This document shows positions 14,559 to 20,630 of a DNA stretch of 20,630 bases, one piece after another. Position numbers and translations under genes: made by a program. This DNA is from a virus. Below the pieces are notes generated by a model. It did not search any database, had not been told where the DNA came from, and saw only the letters and a program-made list of their open reading frames with translations. How positions within the stretch are numbered: position 1 is the stretch's first letter; every line of letters starts with the position of its first letter. The stretch lies in the IMG/VR virus record IMGVR_UViG_3300027788_002317, positions 1-20,630 of that record. One strand, 5' to 3'.

Positions 14559-15635
14559 ATGAAGATAAAATTAGAGTATGTTTGGTTAGATGGGTACATA
14601 CCAGAACCTAACATAAGAAGTAAAACTAAAATTTGGGATTTCGACCCACTAACATCGCCGAAATACCAACCACAAAGAAAAATGTCAATAGACGGTAAGT
14701 TAATACCTGTACCTAACGAATTACCGGATTGGTCATTTGACGGAAGCTCAACTAAACAAGCTAAAGGTAACAATTCGGATTGTATACTTTCACCAGTAAA
14801 AGTAGTTAGGGACCCACAAAGGTTAGATGCTTTTTTAGTTTTATGTGAAGTATATGATTCTAAAGGTAAAGCTCACCCAACTAACAACAGGGAAGGGTTA
14901 TCTAAAGATGAACAATATTGGTTTGGTTTTGAACAAGAGTATGTGTTACTTAAAAACGGAAAACCATTAGGTTTCCCTGTAGATGGGCACCCAGAACCAC
15001 AAGGTAGGTATTACTGTGGGGTTGGTTTTGAATCTGTAGAAGGTAGGGACATTGTAGAAGAACATTTACAAGTGTGTTTAGAGTCTGGGTTAAATATTAC
15101 AGGTGTAAATGCTGAAGTAATGCTTGGACAATGGGAATATCAGATTTTTGGTAGAGGTTGTACAAACGCTTCAGATGATTTATGGTTATCTAGATATTTT
15201 TTAAATAGGATAACTGAAAAATATGGGGTTAAGGTTGAGTTGCACCCTAAACCAGTAGATGGAGATTGGAACGGGTCAGGAATGCACTGTAATTTTTCTA
15301 GTGACCTAATGAGAGAGACTGGTGGGGAAGAATTATTCAATACAATTTGTGATGAACTAGGTAAAAAACATAATGAAGATATTATGGTTTATGGTTCCGA
15401 TAATGAATATAGGTTAACTGGATTACACGAAACCCAGTCCATGGATAAATTTACTTATGGGGTCTCTGACAGAGGAGCTTCAATACGGATTCCAATTCAT
15501 ACGGTGGAAAACAATTGGAAAGGTTATTTAGAAGATAGAAGACCAGCAAGTAACTCTGACCCTTACCAGGTAGCTTCAAAAATATTTAAAACTATTGAGA
15601 AAGTAGAAAAAGAATTTAGAACCATAACCGCTTAA
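14559..15635 (+). CDS. Type II glutamine synthetase
   Basis: The 358-residue enzyme joins ammonia to glutamate using ATP. It is the short, eukaryote-like GSII type, which also occurs in Bacteroidota. Motifs in order: the beta-grasp start (LEYVWLDGY), WSFDGSSTKQA (58-68), FEQEYVL (124-130, metal ligands), NAEVMLGQWEYQI (184-196), GDWNGSGMHCNFS (235-247, ATP site), RLTGLHET (285-292), GVSDRGASIRIP (301-312) and EDRRPASNSDPY (325-336). All main ligands are present; one notable change is Asp for the usual Asn before RGASIRIP. Length is normal. No adenylylation loop is expected in this type. It is likely cotranscribed with its downstream neighbours. The probable role is supplying glutamine for phage nucleotide and protein synthesis. 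Confidence 0.92.
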   Translation: MKIKLEYVWLDGYIPEPNIRSKTKIWDFDPLTSPKYQPQRKMSIDGKLIPVPNELPDWSFDGSSTKQAKGNNSDCILSPVKVVRDPQRLDAFLVLCEVYDSKGKAHPTNNREGLSKDEQYWFGFEQEYVLLKNGKPLGFPVDGHPEPQGRYYCGVGFESVEGRDIVEEHLQVCLESGLNITGVNAEVMLGQWEYQIFGRGCTNASDDLWLSRYFLNRITEKYGVKVELHPKPVDGDWNGSGMHCNFSSDLMRETGGEELFNTICDELGKKHNEDIMVYGSDNEYRLTGLHETQSMDKFTYGVSDRGASIRIPIHTVENNWKGYLEDRRPASNSDPYQVASKIFKTIEKVEKEFRTITA

Positions 15636-15650
15636 CTTATAATTATAATT

Positions 15651-16766
15651 TTGAAAAATATATACGAACAAAAAACAGACTTCACTAATGAAAATTTCCC
15701 ACTAGGGGAATATTTTTTAGAGACTTTTAAAACTGTACCTAACATGCTTTTTATTGAAAAACAACATTCATATAAAATTAAAGGTTGGTTGGAAAAAAAC
15801 ATGGTAAAAATTCACGAAATTACTGTGTTACTTAATGATGAAGTGTTGCCCCAAACTGAATACTATAAACACGAGGCAATTCTAGGGCATAATGGGGCAA
15901 ATCTAATAGTGGAAGTTAGATACCACCACCAAGGAATAGTTGATTTTAACCTAGAAGACAATACAAGTCAACCACCACTTAAAGTGGACGATATGGGGGT
16001 AGCGGTTAGGTGTTTTTACCAGAGAATGGAAACAGTACAACCATTTTTAGATTTTTTAAAAACAGATAGTTTTGAAGATAAAAATAAAAAAAGTTTATCC
16101 ATAATTACTAAAGATGAGTTTGGTTTTAGACTTAAAGAATTTAAAATAGAGTATGATGAAAAATTAGATTTAGATTTACATTACGGTAAAAATTTTATTA
16201 AAGTACATAAAAATACTTGTGAAGGTTTAAATAAAAGTAAAAGTGGTTTAGTGTTATTACATGGTAAACCAGGTACAGGTAAAACCACATATATAAGAAA
16301 TCTAATTAATAACCTTAATAAAAAAGTAATTTTTGTTCCACCTTTTATGGTTGAGTCATTAACAAGTCCGGAGTTTATACCTTTTCTAATGAACCATCCA
16401 GATTCTATACTGGTAATAGAGGACGCTGAAAAAGTAGTGTCTACCAGAAGCTCCACTAGTAGTAATACTGGGGTGTCAAACATATTAAATTTAACTGATG
16501 GTTTATTAAGTGATTGTTTAAATGTTAAGATAATAGCTACTTTTAATATGGATACAAAAGACATAGACCAAGCGTTGATGAGGAAGGGAAGATTAATATC
16601 CGAATATAGATTCTGTGACCTACCAATCGAAAACGTAAAGAGAATATTTAAAAAATTAAAGATAGATAATAAAGTAACAACCCCTATGTCTTTAGCAGAT
16701 ATTTATCATCATGGGGTTGAGTCATATAAAATAAAAAATAACCCTATAGGTTTTAAAAATAATTAA
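15651..16766 (+). CDS. BCS1-like AAA ATPase
   Basis: The 371-residue protein has a C-terminal AAA module: Walker A HGKPGTGKTT (204-213), Walker B ILVIEDAE (253-260), sensor 1 IIATFN (294-299) and ALMRKGRL (308-315) with the candidate arginine finger. These resemble the BCS1/ClpX-related AAA ATPases found in many large phages. The first 180 residues are not a family I recognise. The start is a TTG at 15651, because the next in-frame Met is 32 codons in and the nearby ATG is out of frame. The TTG follows an AT-rich leader 15 bases after the glutamine synthetase stop. It abuts the thioredoxin start directly. The role is probably protein or nucleoprotein remodelling, with an unknown substrate. 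Confidence 0.8.
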   Translation: MKNIYEQKTDFTNENFPLGEYFLETFKTVPNMLFIEKQHSYKIKGWLEKNMVKIHEITVLLNDEVLPQTEYYKHEAILGHNGANLIVEVRYHHQGIVDFNLEDNTSQPPLKVDDMGVAVRCFYQRMETVQPFLDFLKTDSFEDKNKKSLSIITKDEFGFRLKEFKIEYDEKLDLDLHYGKNFIKVHKNTCEGLNKSKSGLVLLHGKPGTGKTTYIRNLINNLNKKVIFVPPFMVESLTSPEFIPFLMNHPDSILVIEDAEKVVSTRSSTSSNTGVSNILNLTDGLLSDCLNVKIIATFNMDTKDIDQALMRKGRLISEYRFCDLPIENVKRIFKKLKIDNKVTTPMSLADIYHHGVESYKIKNNPIGFKNN

Positions 16767-17081
16767 ATGGAATTAACAAATAATAATTTTAGTGAAACAC
16801 TAAAAGACAATAAAGTTGTAATGGTGGATTTTTGGGCTCCCTGGTGTGGTCCTTGTAGAATGTTGGGTCCAACGATAGAAGAAATAAAAAACGAAAACAC
16901 CAATAAAGAAGCTGTGGTGGCAAAAGTTAATGTCGATAAGGAAGGTCAATTAAGTCAAGAATTTGGAATAAGAGGAATACCAGCTGTTCTATTTTTTAAA
17001 GATGGTGAGTTAATAGAAAGGATACAAGGTGTTCACCCTAAGTCACATTATGTGGAAAAATTAAATTATTATTTAAATTAA
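16767..17081 (+). CDS. Thioredoxin
   Basis: The 104-residue protein is a full-length thioredoxin with the WCGPC active site (26-30), the buried Asp (D21 in VMVDFWAPW), the conserved GIRGIPAVLFF strand with cis-Pro (P72) and the KDGELIERIQG hairpin. It reduces protein disulfides and ribonucleotide reductase in the cytoplasm. In T7, host thioredoxin is also the DNA polymerase clamp, but nothing here shows such use. The ATG follows the AAA ATPase stop with no gap, and the glutaredoxin begins one base after its stop, so the two redox genes form a coupled pair. Confidence 0.95.
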   Translation: MELTNNNFSETLKDNKVVMVDFWAPWCGPCRMLGPTIEEIKNENTNKEAVVAKVNVDKEGQLSQEFGIRGIPAVLFFKDGELIERIQGVHPKSHYVEKLNYYLN

Positions 17082-17082
17082 T

Positions 17083-17355
17083 ATGAAAAGTATTTTATTA
17101 TATAGTGAAGATGGTTGCCCTTGGTGTACCGACCTTAAGAAACAACTAACAGAAAATAACATAAAGTTTTTAGTTAGAGATGTTCAAAAATACGCTAAAG
17201 AATGGGAGTTAGTTGTTACATTAACAGAAAATGAATATGTCCCTTCTTTATGTATAATTGACCACACCAGTAAAGAAAAAACATATGTAGTACCTGATAG
17301 GGATTTTGAAGATATAAATGAAGCTATAGATAAAGTTAAAAATATTTTAAAATAA
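17083..17355 (+). CDS. Glutaredoxin
   Basis: The 90-residue protein has a glutaredoxin fold: an N-terminal strand (SILLYSEDG), active site CPWC (12-15), a second strand (IKFLVRDVQKY) and a cis-Pro in EYVPSLCII (P54). CPWC differs from the common CPYC but occurs in phage and NrdH-like glutaredoxins. The typical GG motif near the C-terminus is replaced by PDRDFEDINEAI, so glutathione binding may be altered. It probably supplies electrons to ribonucleotide reductase with the thioredoxin beside it; no reductase is in this window. It is separated by one base from each neighbour. Confidence 0.85.
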   Translation: MKSILLYSEDGCPWCTDLKKQLTENNIKFLVRDVQKYAKEWELVVTLTENEYVPSLCIIDHTSKEKTYVVPDRDFEDINEAIDKVKNILK

Positions 17356-17356
17356 T

Positions 17357-17920
17357 ATGGGGTTAGATATAACTGCTATTTCGGAGTTAGAAAGTTTGGT
17401 GTTACCAGATAATATTGTACTACATTCTGATGAATATTGGGATTGGGAACAAGAACAAGCAGGCCCTGTTTATAGTATGTGGCAACATCCAGGGACGACA
17501 GGGTATCTGGATGGTTTACAAGAAGGTTTAGTCGTTGTCCATGGAGAAACTTATGGTTTTAGAGCGGGGTCATATAGTGGGTATGGTGAGTGGAGAGATG
17601 ATTTAGCTAAGGCTTCTAATTACGGAAGTGCAAATAATATATGGCAAGACCCAGAATCGGTAAGAGGAAGACCATTTGTTGAGTTAATTAACTTCTCAGA
17701 CGCTGATGGGGTTATAGGTCCTGTTATGAGTGAAAAACTTTATATGGATTTTGTTGAACAAGAAGAAAATATAATGAAAAAAGTTGATGAATGGTATTTA
17801 AAGTTTGACCCAGAAAAAGAATATGATGGTGATACGGTTAAGTGGTTCAGACAGAAATACAGTGACTGGAAACAGGCATTTAATGTTGCACGTAATAATG
17901 GAGCAGTAATCTTCCATTAA
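17357..17920 (+). CDS. Conserved GLDITA-type protein of unknown function
   Basis: The 187-residue protein begins MGLDITAISELE and contains FRAGSYSGYGEWRDDLA (about 73-89). I recall this pair of blocks from small uncharacterised proteins in bacteria and phages (MGLDITAY... and FRAGSYSGYNxWR). No activity is known to me. The C-terminal third is helical and rich in aromatic and acidic residues (EWYLKFDPEKEYDGDTVKWFRQKY). There is no signal peptide or membrane segment. It starts one base after the glutaredoxin stop and is the last gene before the terminator at 17946, so it closes the operon. Confidence 0.7.
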   Translation: MGLDITAISELESLVLPDNIVLHSDEYWDWEQEQAGPVYSMWQHPGTTGYLDGLQEGLVVVHGETYGFRAGSYSGYGEWRDDLAKASNYGSANNIWQDPESVRGRPFVELINFSDADGVIGPVMSEKLYMDFVEQEENIMKKVDEWYLKFDPEKEYDGDTVKWFRQKYSDWKQAFNVARNNGAVIFH

Positions 17921-17945
17921 AATTTATAATTAATTTATAGTAATT

Positions 17946-17977
17946 ATAAGAAACCTATTGGTTTCTTATTTTTTTTT
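17946..17977 (+). terminator. Intrinsic terminator closing the 12794-17920 run
   Basis: ATAAGAAACC (17946-17955), loop TATT, and GGTTTCTTAT (17960-17969) form a perfect 10-bp stem, followed directly by a run of T (17969-17977). It lies 25 bases past the stop. Confidence 0.92.
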
Positions 17978-17988
17978 ACGTATTATTT

Positions 17989-17996
17989 TATTTATA
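17989..17996 (+). promoter_or_regulatory. TATTTATA element upstream of the HAD gene
   Basis: TATTTATA lies 15 bases before the ATG at 18012 and 11 bases after the terminator T-run. It shares the core found before 5668, 7470, 8094, 18681 and 20453. Because a terminator precedes it, some promoter is needed here, which supports the element. Confidence 0.35.
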
Positions 17997-18011
17997 AAAA
18001 ATAAAAATAAG

Positions 18012-18371
18012 ATGAAAACAATAATATGTGATATAGATGGTACTCTAGTTAAGTATCGAAAAGACGCTAAAGGAATTATGATATACGGACATCAGGAATT
18101 ACCAGGTGTTGTAGAAAAATTAAACCGTTGGGAAAATATGGGATGTAAAATAATCTTAATTACCGGTAGAAGAGAAAGTTTAAGAGAAGTGACTGAAAAC
18201 GCTCTAGTAAATCTAGGAATTCCTTTTGATATGTTATTAATGGGGTTTGCTGACACAGGTAGAATATTAATAAATGATGAAGCTGGTAAAACTAAAGCTC
18301 ATTCAGTTTCTTTACAAAGGGACGAGGGGTTTGAAAACTTTAACTGGGAAACCATAGGGTTGACAAACTAA
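18012..18371 (+). CDS. HAD-superfamily phosphatase-like protein
   Basis: The 119-residue protein has HAD motif I at its N-terminus (MKTIICDIDGTLVKY, nucleophile Asp 7 and acid Asp 9), motif II ILITGRRE (Thr) and a likely motif III/IV region at GRILINDEAGKTKAHSV. It has no large cap domain, like small capless phosphatases and the phosphatase half of polynucleotide kinases. The substrate is unknown: a nucleic-acid end, sugar phosphate or nucleotide are all possible. An upstream in-frame ATG at 17958 would put the start inside the terminator, so I use 18012, which has the A-rich leader AAAATAAG. The next gene begins one base past its stop. Confidence 0.8.
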   Translation: MKTIICDIDGTLVKYRKDAKGIMIYGHQELPGVVEKLNRWENMGCKIILITGRRESLREVTENALVNLGIPFDMLLMGFADTGRILINDEAGKTKAHSVSLQRDEGFENFNWETIGLTN

Positions 18372-18372
18372 C

Positions 18373-18612
18373 GTGGGATTCAACAAAAGATACATAGACA
18401 CAGAAAAAATTGTACATGCATTCTCACACCGAGGAATACTGGGCATAAGAGAATTGATGGGGTTAGCAGGTTTGGGGAAAATAGATACTATTATAACTAC
18501 AGATGATTTTAGTGCTAGGGTAGTGACGGCATACCAAGAAGGTAACGAAAATGACGTATCTATGGAAATAACCGATGAAGTACTTAAGAAACATCGAAAA
18601 AACTTACCTTAA
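18373..18612 (+). CDS. Small unknown protein with GTG start
   Basis: The 79-residue ORF starts with GTG one base after the HAD stop (TAACGTGGGA). I recognise no family. The sequence MGFNKRYIDTEKIVHAFSHRGILGIRELMGLAGLGKIDTIITTDDFSARVVTAYQ splits into a helical first half and a strand-like second half, ending in a basic KKHRKNLP tail. There is no membrane segment. The tight spacing suggests coupling to the HAD gene. It could be a small regulator or accessory subunit, but nothing in the sequence proves it. Confidence 0.55.
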   Translation: MGFNKRYIDTEKIVHAFSHRGILGIRELMGLAGLGKIDTIITTDDFSARVVTAYQEGNENDVSMEITDEVLKKHRKNLP

Positions 18613-18616
18613 GGGC

Positions 18617-18650
18617 TTGACACAACTGTATTTTTACCATATATTTATAT
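18617..18650 (+). promoter_or_regulatory. Strong sigma70-like promoter upstream of the Ro-like gene
   Basis: TTGACA (18617-18622), a 17-base spacer and TATATT (18640-18645) match the Escherichia-type -35/-10 consensus at 11 of 12 positions. This is unusual in a Bacteroidota-type genome. TATTTATA (18642-18649) overlaps the -10, and TATATTTA resembles the Bacteroidota -7 box without its final G. Transcription would start near 18652, about 29 bases before the ATG. The -35 begins 5 bases past the preceding stop and no terminator lies between. Confidence 0.55.
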
Positions 18651-18680
18651 CCAGTTAGTAATTTTAAAAATTTAACCATA

Positions 18681-20114
18681 ATGAATTTAATCGACGCCAT
18701 ACAACAAAAAGACACAACGACTGAGAACGGGATGACCACAAACTCAACCTCACTCAATCACTGTGTTAATCTATTTTTTCAAATAGGAGCGATGCGTGGT
18801 GCGAGCAAAGACAGACTTCACGCCAAGGTTTCGAAAGCTTTTAATGAAGACCCTCTCACAACAATTAGAATTATTTTTTGGGCACGTGATGTCCGTGGTG
18901 GAGCTGGTGAGAGACAAATCTTCAGAGATTGTTTATTGTGGTTATGTGACAATCACAGAGAAGTACTACATAAAAACATTCACTTAATTAGTGAATACGG
19001 TAGGTGGGATGACGTTTTAACGTTAGTTGGGACTCAAAACTGTTGGGATACAGCACTTGATTTAGTTAAGGTCGCTTTGGTTAACAAAGATGGGTTATGT
19101 GCTAAATGGATGCCAAGAAAAGGTAGGAAAGCGAATATTATTCGAAGATACCTTAAAGTATCACCAAAAACATACCGTAAGTTATTAGTAGGACTTACAA
19201 ATGTGGTTGAAACCAAGATGTGTGCAAAGGACTGGTCAAGTATCGAGTATTCGAAACTTCCGTCCTTAGCCTCGTCAAGGTATCAAAAATCTTTCATGAA
19301 TAATGATGAAGAGAGGTATGAGGAGTACAAAAGAGCTTTAGTTGATGGTAAAACTACTATTAACGCGGGAGCTGTATACCCTTATGACATTACTAAATCC
19401 ATCAAATATGGTGGAGAGAAGGATGTTGCGCAAGCACAATGGGATTCTCTTCCAAATTACATGGAAGATATTAATGAAAGAGTATTACCTGTAGTTGATG
19501 TATCAGGTTCAATGGGAAACTCCGCAGGAAATAACGGTAACGTTACTTGTATGGATGTTTCAACATCATTGGGTCTGTATATCTCAGAGAGAAATGAAGG
19601 TGTCTTCAAAAACGCATTCATAACATTCTCTTCGAAACCACAACTACAATTACTTGAAGGTTCATTAGCCAATAGGTTACATGAATTACAGAGAGCAGAC
19701 TGGGGAATGAATACTGATTTACAAGCAACGTTTAAGTTAATCTTAGACCAAGCGGTAAAAAATAATGTTCCAGTATCAGAGATGCCAACCAAAGTTCTTA
19801 TCCTTTCGGATATGGAGTTTGATGAAGCAATCAGTGGTGACTATGACAGAGTATCAGAATGGAACCCAACTGCGCAAGAAATGATTAAAGGGATGTATGA
19901 GGAAGCTGGTTACAAAATGCCAGGGATTGTTTATTGGAATATCCAAAGTAGACAAGACAAGGTACCAACTAGTTTCGACGAGATGGGAACGGCATTAGTA
20001 TCAGGATTCTCACCCTCAATCATGAAAAGTATATTAAGTTGTCAGGATATGACACCTTATAATATGATGATGGAGACTATCGGGTCCGCTCGATATGAAC
20101 CAATCAAGGTCTAA
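18681..20114 (+). CDS. Ro60/TROVE-like DUF2828 protein with vWA domain
   Basis: The 477-residue protein has an N-terminal helical-repeat region with DUF2828/TROVE blocks: NSTSLNHCVNLFFQIGAMRG (21-40), DPLTTIRIIFWARDVRGGAGERQIF (57-81) and ISEYGRWDDVLTL (103-115). A C-terminal von Willebrand A domain has the MIDAS residues DVSGSM (273-278), Thr in GMNTD (T345) and Asp in LSDMEF (D377). Ro60 relatives form a ring that binds misfolded RNA inside and Y RNA outside; the bacterial Rsr protein of Deinococcus works with Y RNA and PNPase. DUF2828 proteins are less studied, so an RNA role is inferred. Codon use looks less AT-rich than in neighbouring genes, hinting at strong expression or separate origin. 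About 270 bases of hairpin-rich non-coding sequence follow the stop with no gap. Confidence 0.82.
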   Translation: MNLIDAIQQKDTTTENGMTTNSTSLNHCVNLFFQIGAMRGASKDRLHAKVSKAFNEDPLTTIRIIFWARDVRGGAGERQIFRDCLLWLCDNHREVLHKNIHLISEYGRWDDVLTLVGTQNCWDTALDLVKVALVNKDGLCAKWMPRKGRKANIIRRYLKVSPKTYRKLLVGLTNVVETKMCAKDWSSIEYSKLPSLASSRYQKSFMNNDEERYEEYKRALVDGKTTINAGAVYPYDITKSIKYGGEKDVAQAQWDSLPNYMEDINERVLPVVDVSGSMGNSAGNNGNVTCMDVSTSLGLYISERNEGVFKNAFITFSSKPQLQLLEGSLANRLHELQRADWGMNTDLQATFKLILDQAVKNNVPVSEMPTKVLILSDMEFDEAISGDYDRVSEWNPTAQEMIKGMYEEAGYKMPGIVYWNIQSRQDKVPTSFDEMGTALVSGFSPSIMKSILSCQDMTPYNMMMETIGSARYEPIKV

Positions 20115-20388
20115 TGGGTAGACCAAAGAATCTCTGCGGCAACTTAAACTAACAAGAGAGAGAGGTGGACGTTACTCCCCACCTTGTTGACAAAAAAACT
20201 CAGGGGTAATAGGTAGAAGACCTATTAAAAAAAAATCCTATGTGGAGACTTAGGCAAGCAAAATACTCAAAACTGATTCTGACTACCCAGAAGATTTAAG
20301 ACTGTTCGCGGGAAACCGCTTATATATATGAAAGGAAGATTACCGCAATCTTACAATTAACTATAATAAATTGAAACCCCTTCCTGAG
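20115..20388 (+). ncRNA. Putative structured RNA downstream of the Ro-like gene
   Basis: No convincing frame is open here, yet complementary segments are dense. Local hairpins: AGGTGG/CCACCT (20163-20168 with 20179-20184), TAATAGGT/ACCTATTA (20207-20214 with 20220-20227), GCGG-GAAA-CCGC with a GNRA loop (20308-20319) and AAGATT/AATCTT (20336-20341 with 20347-20352). Long-range pairs: TGGGTAG with CTACCCA (20115-20121 with 20283-20289) and CTCAGG with CCTGAG (20199-20204 with 20383-20388). The two long-range pairs cross, so they imply a pseudoknot or alternative folds. An intrinsic terminator follows. I do not recognise a known RNA class. It may be a Y-RNA-like partner of the Ro-like protein, a structured 3' UTR, or both. 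Confidence 0.5.
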
Positions 20389-20423
20389 AATCCCCGTATT
20401 ATAATGATATGGGGATTTTTTTT
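20389..20423 (+). terminator. Intrinsic terminator after the putative RNA
   Basis: AATCCCC (20389-20395) and GGGGATT (20411-20417) pair, with an inner TAT/ATA extension around an AT-rich loop, followed by eight T residues (20416-20423). It defines the 3' end of the Ro-like gene and RNA transcript. Confidence 0.88.
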
Positions 20424-20438
20424 ATGAAAGATTTGTTG

Positions 20439-20448
20439 TATATTTATA
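20439..20448 (+). promoter_or_regulatory. TATATTTATA element upstream of the last gene
   Basis: TATATTTATA ends 4 bases before the ATG at 20453, nearly the same layout as at the lysozyme gene (8099-8107). It follows a terminator, so some promoter is needed here. A transcript starting just downstream would be leaderless. Confidence 0.35.
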
Positions 20449-20452
20449 GTAT

Positions 20453-20630
20453 ATGAGAAAGTTATTAATAATAGTATGTTTATTCTTAAGCTTAGGGGTG
20501 TCTTCTCAATGTGTGTCGAATCAATCATTTATAATTTCGTCACCTGGACCATACTCCCCTGGGGATGTTGTCGCTGTTGATTATACATTAGGGACATTTA
20601 CCCAACTAAATATAAATTGGATAATTGCAT
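20453..20630 (+). CDS. Secreted protein, N-terminal part (runs off the window)
   Basis: The ATG at 20453 opens a frame that continues to the last base. It encodes a signal peptide (MRKLLIIVCLFLSLGVSSQC) with a basic start, a hydrophobic core and VSSQC at the likely cleavage site. The Cys could be a lipoprotein acceptor, though LGVSSQC is a poor lipobox. The mature start (SFIISSPGPYSPGDVVAVDYTLGTF) resembles the Pro/Gly-rich beginnings of Bacteroidota surface proteins with Ig-like or PKD-like repeats. At least 59 residues are present; full length and role cannot be judged. It stands alone behind a terminator and a TATATTTATA element. Confidence 0.65.
   Translation, partial: MRKLLIIVCLFLSLGVSSQCVSNQSFIISSPGPYSPGDVVAVDYTLGTFTQLNINWIIA

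Noticed and set aside
17958-18011. Upstream ATG for the HAD gene
   Set aside because: It lies inside the terminator stem and would precede the HAD motif I with T-run-derived residues. ATG 18012 places the motif at the N-terminus as expected.
20115-20388. Known RNA classes: group I or II intron, RNase P RNA, tmRNA, tRNA-like Y RNA
   Set aside because: I looked for the group I P/Q/R/S core, a group II domain V, RNase P conserved blocks, tmRNA ends, and the GNCGAAG-type Ro-binding motif or a T-loop, and found no convincing match. The GCGG-GAAA-CCGC hairpin alone is not diagnostic.
1-20630. Prophage, mobile element or CRISPR features
   Set aside because: No integrase, transposase, terminal inverted repeats, attachment-like direct repeats or regularly spaced repeats were seen on either strand.

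Overview
The window reads as a stretch of a large, AT-rich, lytic-type phage genome infecting a member of the Bacteroidota, probably a marine flavobacterium. Host evidence seen in the sequence: start codons are preceded by A-rich leaders with no Shine-Dalgarno; there is a clean TTTG-N18-TATATTTG promoter at 10874-10903, the Bacteroidota primary-sigma pattern; the bS21 copy and the type II glutamine synthetase look like Bacteroidota versions. Phage evidence: DUF3310, DUF932, a GH24 lysozyme, a PcfJ-like protein, a BCS1-like AAA ATPase, phage-borne bS21, and tightly packed small unknown genes. I see no integrase, attachment site, IS element, CRISPR array or tRNA.

Layout. 1-2834 (+): a membrane-anchored unknown, a YkuD-like protein, a terminator, a divergent S-adenosylmethionine-synthetase-like protein with altered active-site positions, small ORFs, and ribosomal protein bS21. 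2837-8094 (-): three genes, each with its own TATTTAT element just upstream and each with an (L/I)-x-E stretch near the N-terminus: a 943-residue multidomain protein with a HELVH metalloprotease-like motif, a DHH-phosphoesterase/SET-methyltransferase fusion, and a GH24 lysozyme. 8125-10807 (-): a compact, partly overlapping group of RmlA-type nucleotidyltransferase, a small unknown, L-2-hydroxyglutarate oxidase and DUF3310. 10938-11720 (+): DUF932 behind the canonical promoter, ending at a terminator shared with the convergent 11793-12513 (-) pair (a secreted beta-barrel-like protein and a small two-helix membrane protein). 12794-17920 (+): PcfJ-like protein, glutamine synthetase, AAA ATPase, thioredoxin, glutaredoxin and a GLDITA-type unknown, ended by a terminator. 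18012-18612 (+): HAD hydrolase and a small unknown. 18681-20423 (+): a Ro60/TROVE-like DUF2828 protein with a vWA domain, followed directly by about 270 bases of non-coding, hairpin-rich sequence and an intrinsic terminator. 20453-end: the start of a secreted protein.

How the parts may work together (inference). LhgO, glutamine synthetase, RmlA, thioredoxin and glutaredoxin are auxiliary metabolic genes, probably feeding 2-oxoglutarate/glutamine, surface-sugar and redox metabolism during infection. bS21 may retune host ribosomes. The two most interesting units are (1) the three minus-strand genes, which may be enzymes packaged in the capsid through a T4-like N-terminal targeting peptide and injected with the DNA, and (2) the Ro-like protein with its adjacent putative structured RNA, a candidate phage Ro-RNA ribonucleoprotein.
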